64,000 nt of DNA from Drosophila miranda (taxonomy: Eukaryota; Arthropoda; Insecta; Diptera; Drosophilidae): assembly GCF_003369915.1 (NCBI RefSeq), contig NW_022881614.1, positions 17,834,336-17,898,335 on the forward strand, given 5' to 3'. The notes under the pieces are model-generated. The model saw nothing but the letters and a program-made list of their open reading frames with translations. It was not told the DNA's origin and did no database searches. A program made the translations under genes and the position numbers. Positions within the stretch are counted from its first letter, which is position 1. Each line of letters starts with the position of its first letter. Shown here in pieces: positions 37,116 to 47,210 of this stretch.

Positions 37116-37524
37116 ATGATTTACGGCATGCTGGTGACACTCTCGACGGCAATCTATACTACGGTGGCCACCCTTTGGCAGGTTCAACGTGAGTGTAGAA
37201 AGTGGAAAGATGATTTGGTTCGAGCGTATGAGCTGTATGACTGTCTGATCTGATCCCACAGAGACCCTAATCAATTGGATGATGTCGTTTAGTCTTTTCA
37301 TTTTGGGTCTGTTCTGCAAGCCGTATTTGATAGTTCCCCTGTTGGCAGCTGGGTTCTTCATGGTGCGCCGGATCTTGCTGCGGCGGGCAAAGCGGACCCA
37401 AGCCTGGAAATCGCCGGGTAACAACGAGTCTGGGTCGTCCAGGCATTACTCCATTAAAACCACACCATCACGTGACACGGAGAGCTCCCTGCCCAATAGC
37501 GTCGGTGACACATCCCAGAAGTAG
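37116..37524 (+). CDS. Gene 1 copy, 111 aa (unit 17)
   Basis: Exons 37116-37188 and 37262-37524; protein as unit 11. Confidence 0.6.
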
Positions 37525-37700
37525 TCGAGCAACGGATAATCACACGATTCACACGGGTTTATAAAATATATAACATACGTCTGAAATACTACATACACAT
37601 TCCATGAAAACACTCATACATGTGCACGGGTGTGGATGGATCCTAAGACTAAAGCAATTAAAAAATACTGCACTGTACCATCGTTTCATCCAAAAGAATA

Positions 37701-38021
37701 CTAAGACTTGAGCAGAGTGGGGATGTCTACTTTGCGCAGAGCGTCTCTTGCTTTGAGGAGCATAGTATTGTGCGGCTGGCCAGTGAGGCCGGCCAAGTGA
37801 TGCATATACCTGTCAATGTTGCCAACGCTCGGACCGGACGGTTCCAGCGGAGGCAATGGGACACCATTGAGGGCTGCAACCAGCTTCTGGCGCAGACCCT
37901 TCACGTACGCCTCCAGTCGCACATTCTCCTCCTTCAGTTCGGCCACCTCGCCCATCACCTTGGCATAGCCAACATTGGTGTTGTCCACGTGCTGCTCCAG
38001 CACCGCATTTAAATGTACCAC
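37701..38021 (-). CDS. Gene 2 copy (unit 17)
   Basis: Identical to unit 4; first in-frame ATG at 37953-37955. Confidence 0.5.
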   Translation of the reverse strand: MVHLNAVLEQHVDNTNVGYAKVMGEVAELKEENVRLEAYVKGLRQKLVAALNGVPLPPLEPSGPSVGNIDRYMHHLAGLTGQPHNTMLLKARDALRKVDIPTLLKS

Positions 38022-38167
38022 CTTAAATGTACGCTATAATTTAGAATTTAACCTTTTTGAAACAACCACAACAACACAACTATCAAACAAAACTATTTTT
38101 TATTTAAGTTTTAATTTATTTTTGATTAACTTTTTTTGCTGTTCCTAAGAAACAAATCCAAAAAAAA

Positions 38168-39270
38168 CGAGGGGGAACGTTGTGAGTTGCTGCGGACACC
38201 GCACCGCTACGGTTATACCCGATACTAAGTCAGTATGGCTCTACTCTGGCAGACGCCGCTAATATTAAACGACACGACAAAGAGTGCGTGCGAGAGAGAC
38301 AGAAAATCAGTCTGAGCGTGACGTCGGGCGCTGCGTAGCCACTGAAAATTGATTTGTTCCTATTGGCTATAAAAATGATCTGATCTGATCCAGATTCAGC
38401 AATCTGATAGATATGGTCATTATCTATGATTCTGCGTTTTTAGTTTTCTCGAATGTGCAATATTGTGGATGCAACAGATTTTCGTCCTTTGTGTGGGCGG
38501 AAGGGGGGGGGGCGAAATTTTGAGATACACGTTTTATAGTAAGATCTAACAGGAGTGCGGATACCAAATTTGGTTACTCTAGCCTGAATAGTCTCTGAGA
38601 TTTTTGAATATCCCCAGATTTTCGTCCTTTGCGGGGGCGGAAGGGGGTGTGGCGAAATTTTGAAACAAACTCGTCTCGGTCCGATATATTAGGAGTGTGG
38701 ATACCAAATTTGGTTGCTCTAGCTTTTGTAGTCTCTGAGATCTAGGCGCTAATGTTTTACTCTAAGCAAAGCCGCCTATGCTACGTGTGTTAGAGAGAGA
38801 CAGGGCGAGAAAAAATGAAATTGTTTTCTTGATGCTGGCTATAATAATAATACGATCCAATTCAGATTACGCAGTCTTAAAGATATGGTCATTCTCTACA
38901 ATTCTACGTTTTTGGTTTTCTCATATCTTTAAAATTGTGGATGCCACAGATTTTCGTCCTTTGTGGGGGCGGAAGTGGGCGTGGCGAAGTTTTGAAATAT
39001 TTTTGTAGCAGTGACATATCACAGAAGTCTGGATCCAAAACATCGTTGCTCTAGCTCTTATAGTCTTTGAGCACTAGGCGCTGAAGGGGACGGACAGACG
39101 GACATACGGACGGACGGACAGACAGACAGGGCTCAATCGACTCCGCTATTGATGCTGATCAAGAATATATATACTTTATGGGGTCGGAAACGATTCCTTC
39201 TGGACGTTACACACATCCACTTTTACCACAAATCTAATATACCCCAATACTCATTTGAGTATCGGGTATA
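38168..39270. mobile_element. ISY-like Helitron (unit 17)
   Basis: Complete; has the 2-bp contraction beside the GA-rich stretch seen in unit 5. Confidence 0.78.
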
Positions 39271-39708
39271 AAAACACATTAAGAAGAAAAAGGCTTAAGT
39301 TCATTAACGAAGAAGTAAAACGACGAGACGACCATTTTGTTCAATAATAAAAGAAGAAACAACAAGTTTTATTTGCTGCAAGAAGACTGTACACATAGAT
39401 GAATACATATATCATTTTTATTACTTTCGATTTTATTATTATTTTTCTAACACACATACTGCTCCCCTTCGAAGAATATTTTCTATTATTTAGGAAGGCC
39501 TTATTTTCAAAAGAATTTTTGTGTTGAGCTAAGCAAGACTCACACTTTTTATAGTCAATTCCCCAGCATGAAAGCCCAATAGGCAGCCTACTTAATCGTT
39601 ACAATACATAGTAAGCCTGACCAAAAAAGTCAGTGGACGGCTGCCTCGCCCCAACAGATTTTATTTCTCCCGTAAAATACGAGTAAGGTGAAACCTACAA
39701 ATTAAATC

Positions 39709-40117
39709 ATGATTTACGGCATGCTGGTGACACTCTCGACGGCAATCTATACTACGGTGGCCACCCTTTGGCAGGTTCAACGTGAGTGTAGAAAGTGGAA
39801 AGATGATTTGGTTCGAGCGTATGAGCTGTATGACTGTCTGATCTGATCCCACAGAGACCCTAATCAATTGGATGATGTCGTTTAGTCTTTTCATTTTGGG
39901 TCTGTTCTGCAAGCCGTATTTGATAGTTCCCCTGTTGGCAGCTGGGTTCTTCATGGTGCGCCGGATCTTGCTGCGGCGGGCAAAGCGGACCCAAGCCTGG
40001 AAATCGCCGGGTAACAACGAGTCTGGGTCGTCCAGGCATTACTCCATTAAAACCACACCATCACGTGACACGGAGAGCTCCCTGCCCAATAGCGTCGGTG
40101 ACACATCCCAGAAGTAG
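39709..40117 (+). CDS. Gene 1 copy, 111 aa (unit 18)
   Basis: Exons 39709-39781 and 39855-40117; protein as unit 11. Confidence 0.6.
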
Positions 40118-40293
40118 TCGAGCAACGGATAATCACACGATTCACACGGGTTTATAAAATATATAACATACGTCTGAAATACTACATACACATTCCATGA
40201 AAACACTCATACATGTGCACGGGTGTGGATGGATCCTAAGACTAAAGCAATTAAAAAATACTGCACTGTACCATTGTTTCATCCAAAAGAATA

Positions 40294-40614
40294 CTAAGAC
40301 TTGAGCAGAGTGGGGATGTCTACTTTGCGCAGAGCGTCTCTTGCTTTGAGGAGCATAGTATTGTGCGGCTGGCCAGTGAGGCCGGCCAAGTGATGCATAT
40401 ACCTGTCAATGTTGCCAACGCTCGGACCGGACGGTTCCAGCGGAGGCAATGGGACACCATTGAGGGCTGCAACCAGCTTCTGGCGCAGACCCTTCACGTA
40501 CGCCTCCAGTCGCACATTCTCCTCCTTCAGTTCGGCCACCTCGCCCATCACCTTGGCATAGCCAACATTGGTGTTGTCCACGTGCTGCTCCAGCACCGCA
40601 TTTAAATGTACCAC
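40294..40614 (-). CDS. Gene 2 copy (unit 18)
   Basis: Identical to unit 4. A substitution just upstream (TAGCG to TAGAG on the - strand) leaves the candidate acceptor AG in place. First in-frame ATG at 40546-40548. Confidence 0.5.
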   Translation of the reverse strand: MVHLNAVLEQHVDNTNVGYAKVMGEVAELKEENVRLEAYVKGLRQKLVAALNGVPLPPLEPSGPSVGNIDRYMHHLAGLTGQPHNTMLLKARDALRKVDIPTLLKS

Positions 40615-40761
40615 CTTAAATGTACTCTATAATTTAGAATTTAACCTTTTTGAAACAACCACAACAACACAACTATCAAACAAAACTATTTTTTATTTAA
40701 GTTTTAATTTATTTTTGATTAACTTTTTTTTGCTGTTCCTAAGAAACAAATCCAAAAAAAA

Positions 40762-41867
40762 CGAGGGGGAACGTTGTGAGTTGCTGCGGACACCGCAAAT
40801 CTACGGTTTTACCCGATACTAAGTCAGTATGGCTCTACTCCGGCAGACGCCGCTAATATTAAACGACACGACAAAGAGTGCGTGCGAGAGAGACAGAAAA
40901 TCAGTCTGAGCGTGACGTCGGGCGCTGCGTAGCCACTGCAAATTGATTTGTTCCTATTGGCTATAAAAATGATCTGATCTGATCCAGATTCAGCAATCTG
41001 ATAGATATGGTCATTATCTATGATTCTGCGTTTTTAGTTTTCTCGAATGTGCAATATTGTGGATGCAACAGATTTTCGTCCTTTGTGTGGGCGGAAGGGG
41101 GTGGGGCGAAATTTTGAGATACACATTTTATAGTAAGATCTAACAGGAGTGCGGATGCCAAATTTCGTTACTCTAGCCTTAATTGTCTCTGAGATTTTTG
41201 ATTATCCCCAGATTTTCGTCCTTTGCGGGGGCGAAAGGGGTTGTGGCGAAATTTTGAAACAAACCAGTCTCGGTCCGATATATTAGGAGTGTGGATACCA
41301 AATTTGGTTGCTCTAGCTTTTGTAGTCTCTGAGATCTAGGCGCTAATTTTTTACTCTAAGCAAAGCCGCCTATGCTACGTGTGTGTTAGAGAGAGACAGG
41401 GCGAGAAAAAATGAAATTGTTTTCTTGATGCTGGCTATAATAATAATACGATCCAATTCAGATTACGCAGTCTTAAAGATATGGTCATTCTCTACAATTC
41501 TACGTTTTTGGTTTTCTCATATCTTTAAAATTGTGGATGCCACAGATTTTCGTCCTTTGTGGGGGCGGAAGTGGGCGTGGCGAAGTTTTGAAATATTTTT
41601 GTAGCAGTGACATATCACAGAAGTCTGGATCCAAAACATCGTTGCTCTAGCTCTTATAGTCTTTGAGCACTAGGCGCTGAAGGGGACGGACAGACGGACA
41701 TACGGACGGACGGACAGACAGACAGGGCTCAAACGACTCGGCTATTGATGCTGATCAAGAATATATATACTTTATGGGGTCGGAAACGATTCCTTCTGGA
41801 CGTTACACACATCCACTTTTACCACAAATCTAATATACCCCAATACTCATTTTGAGTATCGGGTATA
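40762..41867. mobile_element. ISY-like Helitron (unit 18)
   Basis: Complete; the subterminal TATACCC is changed to TTTACCC. Confidence 0.78.
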
Positions 41868-42414
41868 AAAACACATTAAGAAGAAAAAGGCTTAAGTTCA
41901 TTAACGAAGAAGTAAAACGACGAGACGACCATTTTGTTCAATAATAAAAGAAGAAACAACAAGTTTTATTTGCTGCAAGAAGACTGTACACATAGATGAA
42001 TACATATATCATTTTTATTACTTTCGATTTTATTATTATTTTTCTAACACACATACTGCTCCCCTTCGAAGAATATTTTCTATTATTTAGGAAGGCCTTA
42101 TTTTCAAAAGAATTTTTGTGTTGAGCTAAGCAAGACTCACACTTTTTATAGTCAATTCCCCAGCATGAAAACCCAATAGGCCGCCTACTTAATCGTTACA
42201 ATACATAGTAAGCCTGGTGCGCCGGATCTTGCTGCAGCGGGCAAAGCGGATAATCACACGATTCACACGGGTTTATAAAATAGATAACATACGTCTGAAA
42301 TACTAAATACACATTCCATGAAAACACTCATACATGTGCACGGGTGTGGATGGATCCTAAGACTAAAGCAATTAAAAAATACTGCACTGTACCATCGTTT
42401 CATCCAAAAGAATA

Positions 42415-42735
42415 CTAAGACTTGAGCAGAGTGGGGATGTCTACTTTGCGCAGAGCGTCTCTTGCTTTGAGGAGCATAGTATTGTGCGGCTGGCCAGTGA
42501 GGCCGGCCAAGTGATGCATATACCTGTCAATGTTGCCAACGCTCGGACCGGACGGTTCCAGCGGAGGCAATGGGACACCATTGAGGGCTGCAACCAGCTT
42601 CTGGCGCAGACCCTTCACGTACGCCTCCAGTCGCACATTCTCCTCCTTCAGTTCGGCCACCTCGCCCATCACCTTGGCATAGCCAACATTGGTGTTGTCC
42701 ACGTGCTGCTCCAGCACCGCATTTAAATGTACCAC
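42415..42735 (-). CDS. Gene 2 copy (unit 19)
   Basis: Identical to unit 4; first in-frame ATG at 42667-42669. Confidence 0.5.
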   Translation of the reverse strand: MVHLNAVLEQHVDNTNVGYAKVMGEVAELKEENVRLEAYVKGLRQKLVAALNGVPLPPLEPSGPSVGNIDRYMHHLAGLTGQPHNTMLLKARDALRKVDIPTLLKS

Positions 42736-42882
42736 CTTAAATGTACGCTATAATTTAGAATTTAACCTTTTTGAAACAACCACAACAACACAACTATCAA
42801 ACAAAAATATTTTCTATTTAAGTTTTAATTTATTTTTGATTAAATTTTTTTTGCTGTTCCTAAGAAACAAACCCAAAAAAAA

Positions 42883-43958
42883 CGAGGGGGAACGTTGTGA
42901 GTTGCTGCGGACACCGCAACTCTACGGTTATACCCGATACTAAGTCAGTATGGCTCTCCTCCGGCAGACGCCGCTAATATTAAACGACACGACAAAGAGT
43001 GCGTGCGAGAGAGACAGAAAATCAGTCTGAGCGTGACGTCGGGCGCTGCGTAGCCACTGCAAATTGATTTGTTCCTATTGGCTATAAAAATGATCTGATC
43101 TGATCCAGATTCAGCAATCTGATAGATATGGTCATTATCTATGATTCTGCGTTTTTAGTTTTCTCGAATGTGCAATATTGTGGATGCAACAGATTTTCGT
43201 CCTTTGTGTGGGCGGAAGGGGGTGGGGCGAAATTTTGAGATACACGTTTTATAGTAAGATCTAACAGGAGTGCGGTTACCAAATTTGGTTACTCTAGCCT
43301 GAATAGTCTCTGAGATTTTTGAATATCCCCAGATTTTCGTCCTTTGCGGGGCGGAAGGATGTGTGGCAAAATTTTGAAACAAACTCGTCTCGGTCCGATA
43401 TATTAGGAGTGTGGATACCAAATTTGGTTGCTCTAGCTTTTGTAGTCTCTGAGATCTAGGCGCTAATGTTTTACTCTAAGCAAAGCCGCCTATGCTACGT
43501 GTGAGTTAGAGAGAGACAGGGCGAGAAAAAATTAAATTGTTTTCTTGATGCTGGCTATAATAATAATACGATCCAATACAGATTACGCAGTCTTAAAGAT
43601 ATGGTCATTCTCTACAATTCTACGTTTTTGGTTCGTCCTTTGTGGGGGCGGAGGTGGGCGTGGCGAAGTTTTGAAATATTTTTGTAGCAGTGACATATCA
43701 CAGAAGTCTGGATCCAAAACATCGTTGCTCTAGCTCTTATAGTCTTTGAGCACTAGGCGCTGAAGGGGACGGACAGACGGACAGACGGACGGACGGACGG
43801 ACGGACAGACAGACAGGGCTCAATCGACTCGGCTATTGATGCTGATCAAGAATATATATACTTTATGGGGTCGGAAACGATTCCTTCTGGACGTTACACA
43901 CATCCACTTTTACCACAAATCTAATATACCCAAATACTCATTTTGAGTATCGGGTATA
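42883..43958. mobile_element. ISY-like Helitron with internal deletion (unit 19)
   Basis: About 40 bp at the start of module 3 is missing, and the GACG microsatellite is expanded by two repeats. Confidence 0.75.
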
Positions 43959-44367
43959 AAAACACATTAAGAAGAAAAAGGCTTAAGTTCATTAACGAAG
44001 AAGTAAAACGACGAGTCGACCATTTTGTTCAATAATAAAAGAAGAAACAACAAGTTTTATTTGCTGCAAGAAGACTGTACACATAGATGAATACATATAT
44101 AATTTTTATTACTTTCGATTTTATTATTATTTTTCTAACACACATACTGCTCCCCTTCGAAGAATATTTTCTATTATTTAGGAAGGCCTTATTTTCAAAA
44201 GAATTTTTGTGTTGAGCTAAGCAAGACTCACACTTTTTATAGTCAATTCCCCAGCATGAAAACCCAATAGGCAGCCTGACCAAAAAAGTCAGTGGACGGC
44301 TGCCTCGCCCCAACAGATTTTATTTCTCCCGTAAAATACGAGTAAGGTGAAACCTACAAATTAAATC

Positions 44368-44770
44368 ATGATTTACGGCATGCTGGTGACACTCTCGACG
44401 GCAATCTATACTACGGTGGCCACCCTTTGGCAGGTTGAGTGTAGAAAGTGGAAAGATGATTTGGTTCGAGCGTATGAGCTGTATGACTGTCTGATCTGAT
44501 CCCACAGAGACCCTAATCAATTGGATGATGTCGTTTAGTCTTTTCATTTAGGGTCTGTTCTGCAAGCCGTATTTGATAGTTCCCCTGTTGGCAGCTGGGT
44601 TCTTCATGGTGCGCCGGATCTTGCTGCGGCGGGCAAAGCGGACCCAAGCCTGGAAATCGCCGGGTAACAACGAGTCTGGGTCGTCCAGGCATTACTCCAT
44701 TAAAACCCCACCATCACGCGACACGGAGAGCTCCCTGCCCAATAGCGTCGGTGACACATCCCAGAAGTAG
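44368..44770 (+). pseudogene. Gene 1 copy, broken (unit 20)
   Basis: A 6-bp loss at the exon 1 end removes the CAACGT context of the splice donor, and a TTG to TAG change puts a stop in the second hydrophobic segment. The 3' part of exon 2 is unchanged. Confidence 0.7.
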
Positions 44771-44946
44771 TCGAGCAACGGATAATCACACGATTCACAC
44801 GGGTTTATAAAACATATAACATACGTCTGAAATACTGCATACACATTCCATGAGAACACTCATACATGTACACGGGTGTGGATGGATCCTAAGACTAAAG
44901 CAATTAAAAAATACTGCACTGTACCATCGTTTCATCCAAAAGAATA

Positions 44947-45195
44947 CTAAGACTTGAGCAGAGTGGGGATGTCTACTTTGCGCAGAGCGTCTCTTGCTTT
45001 GAGGAGCATAGTATTGTGCGGCTGGCCAGTGAGGCCGGCCAAGTGATGCATATACCTGTCAATGTTGCCAACGCTCGGACCGGACGGTTCCAGCGGAGGC
45101 AATGGGACACCATTGAGGGCTGCAACCAGCTTCTGGCGCAGACCCTTCACGTACGCCTCCAGTCGCACATTCTCCTCCTTCGATTCGGCCACCTA
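44947..45195 (-). pseudogene. Gene 2 copy, 5' truncated (unit 20)
   Basis: The upstream part of the frame, including the usual first ATG, is deleted (junction at about 45195). The remaining 80 or so codons end normally. Confidence 0.65.
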
Positions 45196-45667
45196 TAATT
45201 AAGAATTTAACCTTTTTGAAACAACCACAACAACACAACTATCAAACAAAACTATTTTCTATTTAAGTTTTAATTTATTTTTGATTAACTTTTTTTTGCT
45301 GTTCCTAAGAAACAAATCCAAAAAATAAAACACATTAAGAAGAAAAAGGCTTAAGTTCATTAACGAAGAAGTAAAACGACGAGACGACCATTTTGTTCAA
45401 TAATAAAAGAAGAAACAACAAGTTTTATTTGCTGCAAGAAGACTGTACACATAGATGAATACATATATCATTTTTATTACTTTCGATTTTATTATTATTT
45501 TTCTAACACACATACTGCTCTCCTTCGAAGAATATTTTCTATTATTTAGGAAGGCCTTATTTTCAAACGAATTTTTGTGTTGAGCTAAGCAAGACTCACA
45601 CTTTTTATAGTCAATTCCCCAGCATGAAAACCCAATAGGCGCCTACTTAATCGTTACAATACATAGT

Positions 45668-45679
45668 AAGCCTGACCAA
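45668..45679. repeat. Target-site duplication of the LINE, left copy
   Basis: AAGCCTGACCAA, repeated at 50849-50860; in other units this sequence occurs once at the same place. One or two of the A bases at the edges could be chance identity. Confidence 0.8.
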
Positions 45680-45815
45680 TCTGGTCTGATGAGCTCGTGA
45701 GGTAGCTCAAAGGGGGCCTAGCTGAGGCCACCGGACGGGTCGCGGGTTGCGGAAAGCGATCGGCCTACCTCGGTAGGTTAGCTGCGAATAAGCGGGCATA
45801 CCTCACGGGAGAGTA
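45680..45815 (+). other. Structured 5' end of the LINE RNA
   Basis: CGTGAGGTA at 45696-45704 is the exact complement of TACCTCACG at 45799-45807. Between them lie the perfect hairpins GGCCT-AGCTG-AGGCC (45715-45729) and CCTAC-CTCG-GTAGG (45764-45777). A compact, possibly nested fold at the exact 5' end of a LINE recalls the self-cleaving ribozymes of R2-type elements. I could not fit the HDV-like or hammerhead core fully, so the function is open. Confidence 0.35.
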
Positions 45816-46082
45816 CCGAAATAAGCAGTCCCGGACAGCCAGCGGGTGTTAGCTAGGTAGCAGCACTGACGATGCGCTTGTGGTGCCGCCTCAATAAGTA
45901 GCTCACACACTCCCACAATACACAATACCTACCCACATCCCAACCCCCACACCCACCTCACACCGGGCCGGACTAAGTGTGTTACTCGACCCGTGCCGAG
46001 AGTCAGCCTGGCTGGGGGCCCGGTATAAAAACTAGCCCAGTCACTAACGGAGGGCTCAAGGACTTGGCAGCCCCCTGTTCTA

Positions 46083-47210
46083 ATGATGCCTTACCCGGGC
46101 AACGTGGATCCCTGCCCGGGCTGACCTTCTGGTAAAGCGGAGGGGTTTGACTTGCCGTCGACAAGCGCCCAAGCCAGACGCTACACATATGCAGAAAAGA
46201 GGAGTGCAGGGCACATACTCCGTCGGCAACACGCCAGCAGTGAAGCCAGCCCATCAGCCGACTGGCTGAAGAAGGTGGAATGGGCTTCGGCCGTGCTCCC
46301 GGAGTTCACCTTGGAACAGAAAAAGGTGGCTCCCCAAGCCAAGAGGCAGCGCTCGCAGGAGACACCGGGACCGGTAGCAAAGCGCTCCAGAGTGCTGCCA
46401 AATGTCTCCTTTGCGCAGATTGCCAAGGAGAGGACGCTAATTGGTGTCCTCGACAGAGGCAGCGCAGAGGGTAGAATCCCAAGAAGTCAGAGGAAGTGGT
46501 TGGAAGCGGCACTGGCCGACCGCTGCTTCGAACTCCTCGACAAAGACCCTGGACCTCCGCCAGTCTGCAAGGACATGGGGTGGTTCCAGGGTAATGTTAA
46601 GATAATTGCCTGCGAAGACGAGCGCTCTGTAAAGCTTTATAAAGCGGCGGTAGCGCAGGTCGGCGAGGTCTATGCTGGGGCGAAACTCGTCGCAGTCGAC
46701 TGGAGCGAGGTGCCCAGCAGACCGAGGGCCAGAATTTGGGTGCCGGCTACCTTTAAGGAGCCAGAACGCATCCTCAAGATGCTGCAGAGATGCAACCCAG
46801 GACTACCAACCTCAGATTGGAAGGTAGCCAAGGTTGAGACGACACAAGGGCCGACTAACCAGGCAGTGCTCGTTCTCAATAAAGAGTCGCTGGCCCCGAT
46901 AGAGGCAGCAAAAGGAGAGCTAAACTTCGGCTTCAGCTCGGTCACCATCAAGGTGTACAAATCGGACGCGGCGGCCGCGGCGCTTCCTGTCGTCAACCCA
47001 GACGAGCAGGATGTCGCTGCGGAGATCGAAGCGCCTGACGACGAGCTGGAGCCAGACCAGGAAGGCTTCTCCTCAGAGACAGAGCTGATGCTCGACTTTG
47101 AGTCAATGTGCCGAGAGAGAGTCTCAGATGACTCGGACGCGGAGATCACGGTGGTGGAGAATCTTGAAGATGGTCCTAAGGATCCTTCAAATAAATCTCC
47201 ACCACTGTAA
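46083..47210 (+). CDS. LINE ORF1 (Gag-like nucleic-acid-binding protein), with an in-frame stop
   Basis: An open frame of about 360 codons ends at 47210. It begins with a basic segment (AKRQRS, AKRSR), continues into a region resembling the ORF1 domain of other arthropod LOA/R1-type LINEs (IACEDERSVKLYKAAVAQVG ..., VDWSEVPSRPRARIWVP) and ends in an acidic tail (DDELEPDQE, DDSDAEI). No ATG begins the long frame. The pair of ATGs at 46083/46086 lies in the same frame, 13 codons before a TGA at 46122-46124. I infer that the native start is 46083 and that the TGA is a decayed codon, perhaps CGA. The protein would coat the element RNA. Confidence 0.65.

Larger units (their letters stand above)
36678..39270 (+). 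repeat. Array unit 17, L class
   Basis: Complete; its ISY is a mosaic of the unit 13/14 edge and a module 1 haplotype shared with units 1 and 19. Confidence 0.88.
39271..41867 (+). repeat. Array unit 18, L class
   Basis: Complete; its right end carries CAAACGACTCGG and is followed by M-class unit 19. Confidence 0.88.
41868..43958 (+). repeat. Array unit 19, M class
   Basis: Same gene 1 remnant as unit 9; shortened further by a deletion in its ISY. Confidence 0.88.
43959..45325 (+). repeat. Array unit 20, no Helitron
   Basis: The A-run that precedes ISY elsewhere runs straight into TAAAACACATTAAG, the start of the next unit. Both gene frames are damaged, and private changes are more frequent than in the array interior. 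Confidence 0.85.

Noticed and set aside
45686-45692. CTGATGA resembling a hammerhead ribozyme core
   Set aside because: No stem II followed directly by GAAA and no matching cleavage triplet could be arranged; kept only as part of the general 5' structure.
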